Shown piece after piece: positions 16,988 through 25,508 of a DNA stretch of 64,000 nt; positions within the stretch are counted from its first letter, which is position 1; each line of letters begins with the position of its first letter. Source of the stretch: Lentzea californiensis (GTDB taxonomy: Bacteria; Actinomycetota; Actinomycetes; Mycobacteriales; Pseudonocardiaceae). The notes below the pieces were generated by a model. That model did no database searches and was not told the DNA's origin. It was given only the letters and a program-made list of their open reading frames with translations. The position numbers and the translations under genes are program-made. The stretch spans positions 124,001-188,000 of the forward strand of contig NZ_JANBBE010000014.1 of NCBI RefSeq assembly GCF_024648825.1, in the 5' to 3' direction.

Positions 16988-17535
16988 CCAGCCACCCCCT
17001 TCAGTGCGACCTTCTGACCTCCGAAGGTCTCCCTCAAGGCTCGCAACGCGTAATACGATCTCGATTTCACTGTGCCAGGTGGCACCCCGAGCGCTTGCGC
17101 CGCCTCCGTCACGCTGCGGCCGCGGAAGTAGATCTCCATCAGCACGTCGCGGTGGTCGGAGGACAGCCTGTCGAGCGCTTCGAGCACCACCACCGAGTCG
17201 ACGACCTGGTCAGCGTGGTCGCGCTCGACGGGTGGCGTCGCCGGGGACTCCGCCACCTCCTGAGGCCGCGCGGCCCTCGCACGAACCCTGTCGGTGACGA
17301 TGTTGCGCGCCACCGTCAGCAACCAGCCACGCACCGATCCCTTGCCGTTCACGAGGGCGTCGGGATGGCGCCAAGCTCGGACCAGGGTCTCCTGGACCAC
17401 GTCCTCGGCAGCCGCCCGATCGCCGGTGAGCCGCGTCGCGTACGCCAGCAGCGCCCGCCCGTGCTCCTCGTAGAGCGATCGGATCAGTGCCTCGTCGGCC
17501 GCGGCCTCCCGTTTGCGGGAGAACAAAGCCGCCAT
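16984..17535 (-). CDS. ECF-family RNA polymerase sigma factor
   Basis: The 183-aa protein starts at ATG 17535 with AGGAGTGG upstream. Sigma region 2 (about residues 18-85: YEEHGRALLAYATRLTGD, EDVVQETLVRAWRHPD) and region 4 (about 120-170: LDRLSSDHRDVLMEIYFRGRSVTEAAQALGVPPGTVKSR) are complete. The coupling with a RskA-domain anti-sigma factor resembles the mycobacterial SigL-RslA or SigK-RskA arrangement. The target promoters are not evident from the window; I did not find a convincing autoregulatory promoter. Confidence 0.9.
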   Translation of the reverse strand: MAALFSRKREAAADEALIRSLYEEHGRALLAYATRLTGDRAAAEDVVQETLVRAWRHPDALVNGKGSVRGWLLTVARNIVTDRVRARAARPQEVAESPATPPVERDHADQVVDSVVVLEALDRLSSDHRDVLMEIYFRGRSVTEAAQALGVPPGTVKSRSYYALRALRETFGGQKVALKGVAG

Positions 17536-17658
17536 CCACCCACTCCTCCCCGCCCGCGAACACCTCTGCGGGCGTCCTGTTCAAGACCTCAGCCGACACA
17601 CGAGCGACAGAGAGCTTCGGTTCAACGGCTTTCCACTGAAAAATAGGAATGCCGGATG

Positions 17659-18600
17659 TTAGCGGGAACGGTTGAGCCGCCCGACCAGCTCCGCCATCTG
17701 CTCCTCCGGCATGGCGTTGATGTACATGCCGTGGTCGGTCGCCGGATCTCGCAGCTCCTCCTGGAAGCTGTCGATCGCGAACGGGCGGCCCGCGGGGACG
17801 TCGTAGCCCACGGTGACGTGCAGGCGCGGGATCGGGAAGGTCTTGGCCGGGCACATGCCACCGGCCAGCGGGAACACCACGTGCGTGCGGTGCGAGGCGC
17901 TGTCGGTGTTGTTGCCGTCCCAGCAGCTGCCGAAGTCGTAGCTGCGCAACGTGGTCGCGTTTCCGCACAACGGGTACTTCGTCGTGTAGCGGTCCGGCCG
18001 GTCCGAGCAGCCCCACCGGGCGCGCGTGTTCGGGCCGTGGCCGTTGGAGAACGCCGACGGGTCGCCGGTGATCAGGCGCAGGAACCGGGGCATCGGCAGG
18101 ACGGCGCTCACCGGGCTGCCGTCGTAGCGGATCTCCACGCTCTTCGGCCTGAGCACCTCACCGGTGTTGCCGTGCAGGCCGCCGCCGTCCGCGTGCTGGT
18201 CGTGCCCGGTGCCGTCGGTCAGGCGCAGCACGGGCCAGTAGTAGGTCGAGAGGTCGTTCTTCTCGCACGTGGTGGTGGCGGCCGCGAGGGACTCGTCCGT
18301 GGACTTGGCGTCGGCCGACCTGTTGCCGACGTACTCGTGCGTGTGGTGGGCGCCGAACGGGATGCCGGGTGAGACGACGGGGTTGTCCGCGTTGAGGTGG
18401 CGGTCCTCGTTCGCACCGCAGCGGATGACGACGTGCGGCGTCTTCGGGCCGGTGAGCACCTGGTCGAGCTCGGTGACGTACTGGCCGGCGGACAGCGCGC
18501 CGTTGGACGTGCCGCGCAGCAGGACCGCGGAGCCCGTGACGACGAGGAGCGCGACCACCGCGACTGCGAAGGTCACCGGTTTGTTCCGGGCCACGTCCAC
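17659..18600 (-). CDS. DUF1996 domain secreted/membrane-anchored protein
   Basis: The product has 313 aa from GTG 18600. An N-terminal hydrophobic helix (about residues 10-28) is an uncleaved anchor or signal peptide. The body has the DUF1996 signature: IRCGANEDRHLNADNP, FGAHHTHEYVGN (about 80-92, His-rich), and a second half with FGSCWDGNNTDSASHRTHV (about 225-243). DUF1996 (PF09362) occurs in actinobacteria and fungi and has no assigned function that I know of. The conserved His and Cys suggest metal binding, which is inference. No start with a strong ribosome binding site is present. Confidence 0.8.
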   Translation of the reverse strand: MDVARNKPVTFAVAVVALLVVTGSAVLLRGTSNGALSAGQYVTELDQVLTGPKTPHVVIRCGANEDRHLNADNPVVSPGIPFGAHHTHEYVGNRSADAKSTDESLAAATTTCEKNDLSTYYWPVLRLTDGTGHDQHADGGGLHGNTGEVLRPKSVEIRYDGSPVSAVLPMPRFLRLITGDPSAFSNGHGPNTRARWGCSDRPDRYTTKYPLCGNATTLRSYDFGSCWDGNNTDSASHRTHVVFPLAGGMCPAKTFPIPRLHVTVGYDVPAGRPFAIDSFQEELRDPATDHGMYINAMPEEQMAELVGRLNRSR

Positions 18601-18760
18601 AGCCTGCCAATCGGTCCGGGCGAACAGAAGTGCGCCGTCTCAGCAGGACTGGCCGGCGTGTCCGGGCACGACGATAGCCCGGCGCGCCGGGCGGGCGGGC
18701 AGTGGACCTGACGAGGACCCGGGACCGTGAAGCACGTCGCTCCGCGGCCCGAGTCCCGCC

Positions 18761-19315
18761 TCAGTTCGCCGTCACCAGCGGCAGGCGGTCGTGGTCGACC
18801 ACGCTGACCCCGGTCACGTCCCCCGCCCGCACCATCGCGGACCCGGCCAAGGTCACCTCACCGCCGTGCGCCCTCCACGAACCGGCGGTGAACGTTCGCC
18901 CGTCCTTCGTGTGCACGACCAGCCAGCAGGCTTCCCCGTCCTGCATCCCGTCGATCGTCGCGACCAGCTTCAGGCCGCCTTCGGTGTCGGTGACCTGCAC
19001 GGCCATGCGCGCACCCGTCGACGAGGTCCCCTGCAGGAGCGCGGCGACGGTCTCGGTGCCACCGACCCCCATTCCCTGACCCAGCCAGACGCCCCCAGCG
19101 AGCACTCCGGCGACGACAAGGGTCGACGACAGGGCCGTGATGCGCCCACGGCGCCGCACGGCCTGATATCTCTCTTCACGGACCGTGCCCAGCGTGCGCT
19201 GGAGCAGGTGGTCCAGGTCCGGCGGAGGCCCGTCGAGCGCGGCCTCCGGTGGCAGTTCTTCCATCAGCATGTCGTTCTCGTTCAACTCGTCGGTGCCCAG
19301 GAAGTTCGGTGCCAT
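18761..19315 (-). CDS. Orphan anti-sigma-factor-like protein lacking the zinc-finger part
   Basis: This 184-aa protein starts at ATG 19315. It aligns with the second half of the anti-sigma factor at 16283-16987: the linker LPPEAALDGPP and HLLQRTLGTVREER (about residues 20-48) correspond to VPPEAMLDGPP and LLLQRTLRQVRSER, a single transmembrane helix follows (about 60-80), and the C-terminus keeps a reduced RskA-like domain (ACWLVVHTKDG). The upstream HxxxCxxC sigma-binding region is absent, and no sigma gene is adjacent. It cannot grip a sigma factor in the usual way; it may be a decayed paralogue or a modulator. Confidence 0.7.
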   Translation of the reverse strand: MAPNFLGTDELNENDMLMEELPPEAALDGPPPDLDHLLQRTLGTVREERYQAVRRRGRITALSSTLVVAGVLAGGVWLGQGMGVGGTETVAALLQGTSSTGARMAVQVTDTEGGLKLVATIDGMQDGEACWLVVHTKDGRTFTAGSWRAHGGEVTLAGSAMVRAGDVTGVSVVDHDRLPLVTAN

Positions 19316-19509
19316 GCGCTGGCGGACGCGGCAATGGACACGGTCACGCGGAACGATGCACTCAATTCTCTCCTTCTCCAGTCCCGCGTACGGCGGTGAC
19401 CAACACCTTCAGAACGAGCCTGTGAGGAAGTTGGTTCAACGCAGATACAAAGAGGTCGTGCAGCCCACACGAAACGGTTGACCCGGCGCTCTACCAGCTC
19501 CTACGCTCT

Positions 19510-19524
19510 CATATATGATGTATG
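19510..19524. promoter_or_regulatory. Candidate GntR autoregulatory operator overlapping the start codon
   Basis: CATATATGATGTATG (CATA and TATG arms around TATGATG) overlaps the ATG codons at 19515/19518 of the GntR gene. The gene has no visible Shine-Dalgarno sequence, so it may be leaderless and repressed by binding here. It is an unusually AT-rich patch in this GC-rich DNA. Confidence 0.4.
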
Positions 19525-20162
19525 ACCGGTCTGGCGTCCTTCCGGCGTCCCGGACGGACTTTGTTCTGGAATCGATCAAAGAAGCGATTCTTCACGGAAA
19601 GCTGAAGCCCGGTCAGGCGCTCGTGGAAACCGATCTCGCCGCGACGCTCAACGTCTCGAAGACGCCCGTGCGCGAGGCGCTCAAGACGCTCGCCGGGTCG
19701 GGGCTCGTGGTGATGAGCCCGTACAAGGGCGCCACGGTCCGCAGAGTCGACGCCGGGATGGCCGCGTCCGTCTACGACGTGCGGCTGTTGCTGGAACCGG
19801 AGGCGCTGCGCCGTTCCGTCGAACTGGGAGCGGACCTCACCGAGGCGAGATCAGCCCTGGACGAGGTCACCGACCTGGCGCGACGCAGCTTGGCCAACCG
19901 CCGCTTCCACCGCGCGCTCTACGCCGGGTGCGGCAACCCGTTGCTGGTCGAGATCCTCGACGGGCTGCGGGACCAGGCCGCGCTGATCACCGTCGCGGGC
20001 TGGGGCATGCACCCCACCTGGGACGCCGAGGCCGCCGAGCACCGGGCGATCCTCGTCGCCGCCGAGGAGGGCTTCGGCGACGCCGCGGCCGGCCTGTTGC
20101 GCCGTCACATCCAGACTTTCGCCGATCGAGTGGTCGAGGAGCTCCCCGATGTCGTTCGATGA
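19515..20162 (+). CDS. GntR-family transcriptional regulator (FCD type)
   Basis: The 215-aa protein starts at ATG 19515 or 19518. The N-terminal winged helix (about residues 10-70: AILHGKLKPGQALVETDLAATLNVSKTPVREALKTL) is the classical GntR motif; the C-terminal FCD domain (about 85-210) carries the Asp/His ligand-binding positions (NRRFHRAL and AEHRAIL). It overlaps the DapA-like gene by 14 bp and most likely controls the sugar-acid operon that follows, responding to an intermediate. Confidence 0.88.
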   Translation: MMYDRSGVLPASRTDFVLESIKEAILHGKLKPGQALVETDLAATLNVSKTPVREALKTLAGSGLVVMSPYKGATVRRVDAGMAASVYDVRLLLEPEALRRSVELGADLTEARSALDEVTDLARRSLANRRFHRALYAGCGNPLLVEILDGLRDQAALITVAGWGMHPTWDAEAAEHRAILVAAEEGFGDAAAGLLRRHIQTFADRVVEELPDVVR

Positions 20163-21057
20163 CCTGTCCAAGCAGCTGGCTTCCGTGGTGGCGATCACCG
20201 TCACACCGTTCGGCGCGGACGGGGCGATCGACGAGAAGGACTACGCCGCGGTCGTGGACCGGATGGTCGAGGCCGGGATCTCGGTCGTGACGCCGAACGG
20301 CAACACGAGCGAGTTCTACACGTTGTCCTCCGCCGAGACCGAACGCGCCCTGCGGATCACCGTGGACGTGGCCGCGGACCGTGCGGCGATCGTCGCCGGG
20401 GTCGGGCACGACCTGACGTCCGCCGTGGCCGCCGCCCGCTTCGCGGACCGGGCAGGTGCCCGGGGGATCATGATCCACCAGCCGGTGCACCCGTACGTCT
20501 CGCTGGACGGGTGGGTGGACTACCACCGGGCGATCGCCTCGGCGGTGCCCGAGCTGAGCGTGGTCCTGTACGTGCGCAACCCGCGCATCGGCGGCGAGCA
20601 GATCGCGGCACTGGCGGACGCGTGCCCGAACGTCGTCGGCGTGAAGTACGCGGTGCCGGACCCGGTGCGGTTCGCCTCCGTCGCCCGTGACGCCGGGCTC
20701 GAGCGGCTGACGTGGGTCGCGGGGCTGGCCGAGCTGTCGGCGCCGGGGTACTTCGCGGTCGGGGCCACCGGGTTCACGTCCGGGCTGGCGAACGTCGCGC
20801 CGCAGCTGTCGCTGCAGATGTTCCGGTGCCTGCGGGCCCGTGAGTTCGGTGCGGCGATGGAGTTCTGGGAGTTCGTCCGGGGGTTCGAGGAGCTGCGGGC
20901 GGCCGGTGAGTCGGCGAACAACGTGTCCGTGGTGAAGGAAGCCTTGGCGCAGCTGGGGTTGTGCCGCCGGGACGTGCGACCGCCTGCCTCTGTTTTGCCG
21001 GAAGCGGACCGTTCGGCCGTGGGTGTGCTGTTGCACTCGTGGAGCCTGCTGTCATGA
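20149..21057 (+). CDS. DapA/NanA-family aldolase or dehydratase (sugar-acid catabolism)
   Basis: This 302-aa TIM-barrel protein starts at ATG 20149. The motif NGNTSEFYTLS (about residues 45-55), the catalytic Tyr in VLYVRN (about 139) and the Schiff-base Lys in VVGVKYAV (about 168) are those of the DHDPS superfamily. Given the following IlvD/Edd dehydratase and the preceding GntR, it is more likely a 2-keto-3-deoxy sugar-acid aldolase/dehydratase than a lysine-pathway DapA. The stop codon lies at the very edge of the IS element that separates it from ilvD-like, so its last residues may derive from the insertion. Confidence 0.82.
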   Translation: MSFDDLSKQLASVVAITVTPFGADGAIDEKDYAAVVDRMVEAGISVVTPNGNTSEFYTLSSAETERALRITVDVAADRAAIVAGVGHDLTSAVAAARFADRAGARGIMIHQPVHPYVSLDGWVDYHRAIASAVPELSVVLYVRNPRIGGEQIAALADACPNVVGVKYAVPDPVRFASVARDAGLERLTWVAGLAELSAPGYFAVGATGFTSGLANVAPQLSLQMFRCLRAREFGAAMEFWEFVRGFEELRAAGESANNVSVVKEALAQLGLCRRDVRPPASVLPEADRSAVGVLLHSWSLLS

Positions 21058-21079
21058 ACTCGTCCCTGAAGGGACGAGC

Positions 21080-22316
21080 TTGCCAGCCGCCGCGGGCGGC
21101 GGTTTTCAGGCTTGCTGCTGCCGTCCTGGCTGGCTGCCAGGATGGGCGCTGCGTCTGGGCGTATGACTTCGCCCCAGCGCACGACACCGCGGGCCGCGAT
21201 GTTGTGTGCTGCGTTGTGGTCGGCGTGCCCAACGAAGTCACACCGGCCGCACTGGAACACCGCCTGACTGCGGCGGTTGCGTTTGTCGACGTACCCGCAG
21301 GCGTGGCAGGTCTGCGAGGTGTAGGCCGGATCGACCTGCACCACCACCACACCGGCCTGCTGGGCCTTGTAGGTCAGGAACTGACCGAGCTGAGAAAACG
21401 CCCAGGAATGCAGCGTGGCCCGTTGGGGCTTGCGAAGCCGTACCCGGACACGGATTCCCGTCAGTTCCTCGACGGCGATCCCGCGTCCGGTGCGTTCAGC
21501 CTCGGCCACGATGTTCTTGCTGATCCGGTGGTTCACATCGGCCGCGAACCGCGCCTCCCTACGACGGCGTTTCTTGAGCAACCGCCGCGCGGAGGATGTC
21601 TTCTTGGCCTGCAACCGTTTCCGGATTCGCTGCTGGCGTTCACGGTAGCGGTTCAGGCGCGCCCCGCAGAACCGGTCACCGTCAGAGGTGGTCGCGATGT
21701 TGACGATGCCCAGGTCGACCCCGTTCGCCGGTTCCTGCCGGGCGGCCTCGGGACTGTCGACGACGGCGTGCAACAGCCACACCCCGTCCCGGTGCAGCAG
21801 ATCGGTTTCCCCGATCACCGGCCGGGAACGCAGCAAGGCGAGACGCCCAGGGTTTCCGACGAGCCGCACGGTGCGGAGCCGACCGGCGACCGTCCAGATC
21901 GACACCGTCCCGTCACGGCCCGCGTCACCGAGTTGCCAGGACAGACAGCGGGCGTCGAACGGCTGCCCCGCAAGCGGGCGGAACCTGATCGGGGTGTCCT
22001 CGACCTTCCGGCGCCGCTCCGACCCAGGCGGCCCGTAGTTGCCTGCCTTAAGGCCGGCCCGCAGTGTCGTGTAAGCGTCCACGGTCTTGCCGATCACCCG
22101 GATCGCCGGCTGGGCGGCCAGCCCGAACCGTTCCCGCAGCGCGGCGTAGAGGCGTTTCTGCACGTCGCACTTCCGGAACACCTGGTCGGTGCACATCCGC
22201 CCAGACAGCTAGGAAGCCGCCGTGTTGCAGGCGCGCAGGGTGTCATTCAGCGCCGACGCCTCCGCGGGCGTCGGCAGCAAGCGCACCTGCACAACCTGCT
22301 TCACGTTGATCACCAT
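21080..22316 (-). pseudogene. tnpB: tnpB (RNA-guided nuclease of IS605), interrupted by a nonsense codon
   Basis: The homologous reading frame starts at ATG 22316 (MVINVKQVVQVRLLPTP) and meets an in-frame TAG at 22209-22211, at the point where the family usually has Trp (NTAAS-stop-LSGRM). Behind it the frame is open from ATG 22196. The RuvC residues look intact (GVDLGIVN, AVEELTGIR, GHADHNAAHN) and so does the zinc finger (CHACGY, CGRCDF). The natural stop is not obvious; the frame reads on through the right end. A shortened protein missing the N-terminal about 40 residues could still be made, but probably not a functional nuclease. Confidence 0.8.
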
Positions 22317-22327
22317 AGCGTTGGTCT

Positions 22328-22743
22328 AGGTCACCACGATGGGAACCCGACCCCAACGTACGCAGGGGACGCAGTGTCATCTACAACCTTCACGTCCACC
22401 TGGTCTTCGTCACAAAGTACCGGCGTGGCGCGTTCACTGATCAGATCCTGTGCCGCTGCAAGGAGATCGTGCGGGACGTGTGCACCGGCCTGGGCGCGGA
22501 GCTGCGCGAGTTCAACGGCGAGACCGACCACGTGCACTACCCGCCCAGCCTGGCTCTGTCCACACTGGTCAACAGTCTCAAGGCGTCTCCTCTCGACGCC
22601 TGCGGCAAGAATTCGCCGCGCACATCCGCCGACACCTGTGGGGGCAGCACTTCTGGTCGCCCTCCTACTTCGCCGGGTCGCGCGGTGGTGCGCCCTTGTC
22701 AATCATCAAGGACTACATCGACCAGCAGAAGCGCCCCGACTGA
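22328..22743 (+). pseudogene. tnpA: tnpA (Y1 HUH transposase of IS200/IS605), broken
   Basis: The frame of homologues can be followed: WEPDPNVRRGR, VIYNLHVHLVFVTKYRRG, DHVH (HUH motif), YPPSLAL, LVNSLK, then in another frame GVSSRRLRQEF, FWSPSYFAGS and YIDQQKRPD. Three lesions are visible: the expected start codon reads AGG (22328-22330), about four codons are missing between DHVH and YPPS, and a single base is lost after NSLK (near 22585), shifting the frame. The product cannot be active. Confidence 0.85.
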
Positions 22744-22824
22744 CGGCCCCCCGCGCGGGCAGCACAAGCCGGGATCGGCACCTCCTGAACGTAAACGACC
22801 AGCCTTCCCCCGATTGGAGTTCAG

Positions 22825-24531
22825 GTGAAGCTTCGCAGCGCGGAGTGGTTCGAGGGCGAGGGACTGCGGGCGTTCTCGCACAACGCCCGGATGCGACAGC
22901 TCGGCCTGAACCCCGACGAGCATCTCGGCAAGCCGGTCATCGCGATCCTGAACACGTGGAGCGGCATCAACCCGTGCCACATGCACCTGCGCGAACGGGC
23001 CCAGCAGGTCGAGCGCGGGGTCTGGGAGGCGGGCGGCTTCCCGTTGGAGTTCCCCGTCTCCACGCTGTCGGAGACGTTCCAGAAGCCGACTCCGATGCTG
23101 TATCGGAACATGCTGTCCATGGAGACCGAGGAGGTCCTCCGGTCCTATCCCGTCGACGGCTGCGTGCTGATGGGCGGCTGCGACAAGACCACGCCCGCGT
23201 TGCTGATGGGGGCGGCCTCCGCCGGGCTGCCCACGGTCTTCGTGCCCGCCGGGCCGATGCTGCGGGGGCACTGGCGGGGCGAGCAGCTCGCGTCCGGCAC
23301 GGACATGTGGCGGTTCTGGGACGAGAAGCGGGCGGGCACGATCTCGTCCTCCGACTGGTCCGAGATCCAGTCCGGGCTGGCCCGCTCCCCCGGCACGTGC
23401 ATGACGATGGGCACGGCCTCGACCATGACGGCCGCCGCGGAGGCGCTGGGGCTCACGCTGCCGGGGGCGTCGTCGATCCCGGCCGTCGACTCGGCGCACC
23501 ACCGGATGGCGGCCGCGTCGGGCATGCGCGCGGTCGGGATGGTGCGCGAGGGGCTGACGATCGGCGACGTGCTGTCGGCGGAGGCCTACGAGGACGCGAT
23601 CCGGACCGTGCTGGCGCTGGGCGGCTCCACGAACTCGTACATCCACCTGATCGCGATGGCCGGGCGGTCGCAGATCCCGTTGTCGCTGGACGACTTCGAC
23701 CGGTTGTCGCGGGAGGTGCCGGTGCTTGCCTCGGTCCAGCCCGCGGGACAGCACCTGATGGAGGACTTCTACTACGCGGGCGGGCTGCGCGGGCTGCTGT
23801 CGCGGTTGCGGGACTCGTTGCACCTCCAGCGGATCACGGTGACGGGGCGGACGTTCGGCGAGGACCTCGACGGCGCCGAGGTGCACGACTCCGCGGTGAT
23901 CCGCCCGGTGGACGATCCGATCTCCGCCGAGGGCGGACTGGCTGTGCTGCGGGGCAATCTGGCTCCTGACGGCGCGGTGATCAAGTACGTGGCGGCTGAT
24001 CCCGCGTTGTGGCGGCACACCGGGCCCGCCGTGGTCTTCCACGGCTACCAGGATCTGCAGGCACGGATCAACGATCCTTCATTGGACGTGACGAAGGATT
24101 CGGTGCTCGTGCTGGCCGGTGGCGGCCCGAAGGGCGGGCCCGGCATGCCGGAATACGGGATGCTGCCCATCCCGGACAAGCTGCTGCGCGAGGGTGTCCG
24201 GGACATGGTGCGCGTGTCCGACGCGCGGATGAGCGGAACTTCTTATGGCGCATGCGTTCTGCACGTGGCACCGGAAGCCCACGTCGGCGGGCCGCTGGCG
24301 CTGGTGCGGGACGGCGACCTCGTGACGCTGGACGTCGAGGCGCGGGTGCTGCGCGTGGAGATCTCCGACGAGGAGATGGCGCGTCGCCGTGACGCGTGGA
24401 CGACGCCACCGCCGAAGTTCGAACGCGGTTACGGCGCTTTGTACTACGAGCACATCACGCAGGCCGACGAGGGCTGCGACTTCGAGTTCCTGTCACGCCC
24501 CGGAACGAATCCGGAGCCCAACGCCCACTAG
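22825..24531 (+). CDS. IlvD/Edd-family dehydratase (probable sugar-acid dehydratase)
   Basis: The protein has 568 aa from GTG 22825 (GGAG upstream). Family motifs are visible: GINPCHMHL (about residues 50-58), the Fe-S loop MGGCDKTTPALLMG (about 113-126), PGTCMTMGTASTM (about 189-201), and C-terminal MPEYGMLPI and ARMSGTSYG. The enzyme uses a [2Fe-2S] or [4Fe-4S] cluster and Mg2+ to dehydrate 2,3-dihydroxy acids. The short length and the DapA-like partner point to a pentonate or hexonate dehydratase such as L-arabinonate dehydratase rather than IlvD of valine synthesis. The original operon partner lies upstream of the IS element. Confidence 0.85.
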   Translation: MKLRSAEWFEGEGLRAFSHNARMRQLGLNPDEHLGKPVIAILNTWSGINPCHMHLRERAQQVERGVWEAGGFPLEFPVSTLSETFQKPTPMLYRNMLSMETEEVLRSYPVDGCVLMGGCDKTTPALLMGAASAGLPTVFVPAGPMLRGHWRGEQLASGTDMWRFWDEKRAGTISSSDWSEIQSGLARSPGTCMTMGTASTMTAAAEALGLTLPGASSIPAVDSAHHRMAAASGMRAVGMVREGLTIGDVLSAEAYEDAIRTVLALGGSTNSYIHLIAMAGRSQIPLSLDDFDRLSREVPVLASVQPAGQHLMEDFYYAGGLRGLLSRLRDSLHLQRITVTGRTFGEDLDGAEVHDSAVIRPVDDPISAEGGLAVLRGNLAPDGAVIKYVAADPALWRHTGPAVVFHGYQDLQARINDPSLDVTKDSVLVLAGGGPKGGPGMPEYGMLPIPDKLLREGVRDMVRVSDARMSGTSYGACVLHVAPEAHVGGPLALVRDGDLVTLDVEARVLRVEISDEEMARRRDAWTTPPPKFERGYGALYYEHITQADEGCDFEFLSRPGTNPEPNAH

Positions 24532-24534
24532 GTC

Positions 24535-25407
24535 CTATTTGGACTCGATGCGGCCCTGCTCGGTGGCGGCGTCCTGCCAGTCGGCGGTTCCGAGCAACTG
24601 ACCGCGCAGGTAGGCCGTGGTGAGCCGTTGCACGGCCGCGACCCGTTCGGGGCTCTCGTCGGTGGTCTCGGCGACGTCGTATCCGGAGACGCCGCCGAAC
24701 CCGTGCTCCGCGCCGAACAGCGTGAGCAGGTCCTTCGGGCCGGGCGCCAAGTGGTACGGGTCGGCGTGCCAGTCCGGGCCCATGGTGGTCAGGTGCGCGG
24801 AGGCGTCCGCGTCGCCGGCGACCACGAGCGCGGGCGCGGTCATCCCACTGAAGTCCGTGGTCTGCATGAAGGAGTAGTTCTCCTTCACCACGTCGGTGAC
24901 CGCGTCGCCGCGGCCGGTCGAGCCGAGCAGCACGCCCGCCTTGATCCGGTCGTCCTTCAGACTCACGCCCTCGGTCCGCATGCCCAGCAACAGGCTCGCG
25001 GTGTGACCTCCCATCGAGTGGCCGACGACCGCGATCTTCGTGCGGTCGAGGCGGTTCTGCAGCTGCGGCACGGCCTTCTCGATCTCGTCGAGGCAGTCGA
25101 TGATCTGCGACATGTCCTCGGCGCGAGAACGCCAGAACATCGGTGCACCAGGGGTGTTCTCCGGCAGCGTCAGACTCCTGCTGCTCAGGTGCGTGGGCTG
25201 CAGGACGACGAAGCCCTGCTCCGCCCAGTGGTTCGCGAGCGGCGCGTAGCCGTTCAGCGAGGACAGGTGGTTCGAGTAGCCCTGCCCGTGTGACAGCAGC
25301 AGGATCGGCAGGCCGGTGCCCTCCGTCGGCGCGGAGACCTTCACCTGCAGGTCAACGGGCCTGCCGGGGATCTCGAGCACGACAGGGCTCACCGTGAAGA
25401 CGGTCAT
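24535..25407 (-). CDS. Alpha/beta-hydrolase (chlorophyllase/PAF-acetylhydrolase-like)
   Basis: The protein has 290 aa from the ATG at 25407 (GAAGGGAAACCC upstream); the frame stays open further upstream. The oxyanion region SHGQGYSNH (about residues 37-45), nucleophile elbow GHSMGG (about 129-134), GDADAS with the Asp, and AEHGFGG with the His complete the triad. There is no signal peptide. It is divergent from a TetR gene that carries two matching 15-bp operator candidates in the shared intergenic region, so it is probably the repressor's target. The substrate is unknown. Confidence 0.8.
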   Translation of the reverse strand: MTVFTVSPVVLEIPGRPVDLQVKVSAPTEGTGLPILLLSHGQGYSNHLSSLNGYAPLANHWAEQGFVVLQPTHLSSRSLTLPENTPGAPMFWRSRAEDMSQIIDCLDEIEKAVPQLQNRLDRTKIAVVGHSMGGHTASLLLGMRTEGVSLKDDRIKAGVLLGSTGRGDAVTDVVKENYSFMQTTDFSGMTAPALVVAGDADASAHLTTMGPDWHADPYHLAPGPKDLLTLFGAEHGFGGVSGYDVAETTDESPERVAAVQRLTTAYLRGQLLGTADWQDAATEQGRIESK

Positions 25408-25437
25408 GGGTTTCCCTTCGAGTACAGTCCACTCAAG

Positions 25438-25475
25438 CGGAGCGACGTTCCGGAACGATACGGAGCACTGTTCCG
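25438..25475. promoter_or_regulatory. Two 15-bp operator-like repeats between hydrolase and TetR genes
   Basis: CGGAGCGACGTTCCG (25438-25452) and CGGAGCACTGTTCCG (25461-25475) are near-palindromes of the same type, with centres 23 bp apart, in the 101-bp divergent promoter region. This is the typical layout for a TetR dimer pair repressing both genes. Confidence 0.55.
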
Positions 25476-25508
25476 CTTTGTCAACCGACCGCTCGGGAAG
25501 GAGCGCGC

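Larger units (their letters stand above)
21058..22790. mobile_element. Decayed IS200/IS605-family insertion sequence
   Basis: The element carries divergent tnpB (minus) and tnpA (plus). Next to the tnpB end is a hairpin CTCGTCCCTGAAGGGACGAG (21060-21079), typical of an IS605 right end. The other end lies somewhere behind tnpA; its exact position (about 22750-22800) could not be fixed, and no target duplication is expected for this family. It interrupts the sugar-acid operon between the dapA-like gene and the ilvD-like gene. Both genes are damaged, so the element should be immobile. Confidence 0.85.

Noticed and set aside
17536..17658. Autoregulatory ECF promoter before the sigma gene at 16984-17535
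   Set aside because: A TGAAC sequence is present, but no convincing -10 partner at the right distance is seen.
20520..21058. Continuation of the tnpB frame through the dapA-like gene
   Set aside because: The frame simply stays open beyond the IS end; the sequence is antisense to a conserved enzyme.
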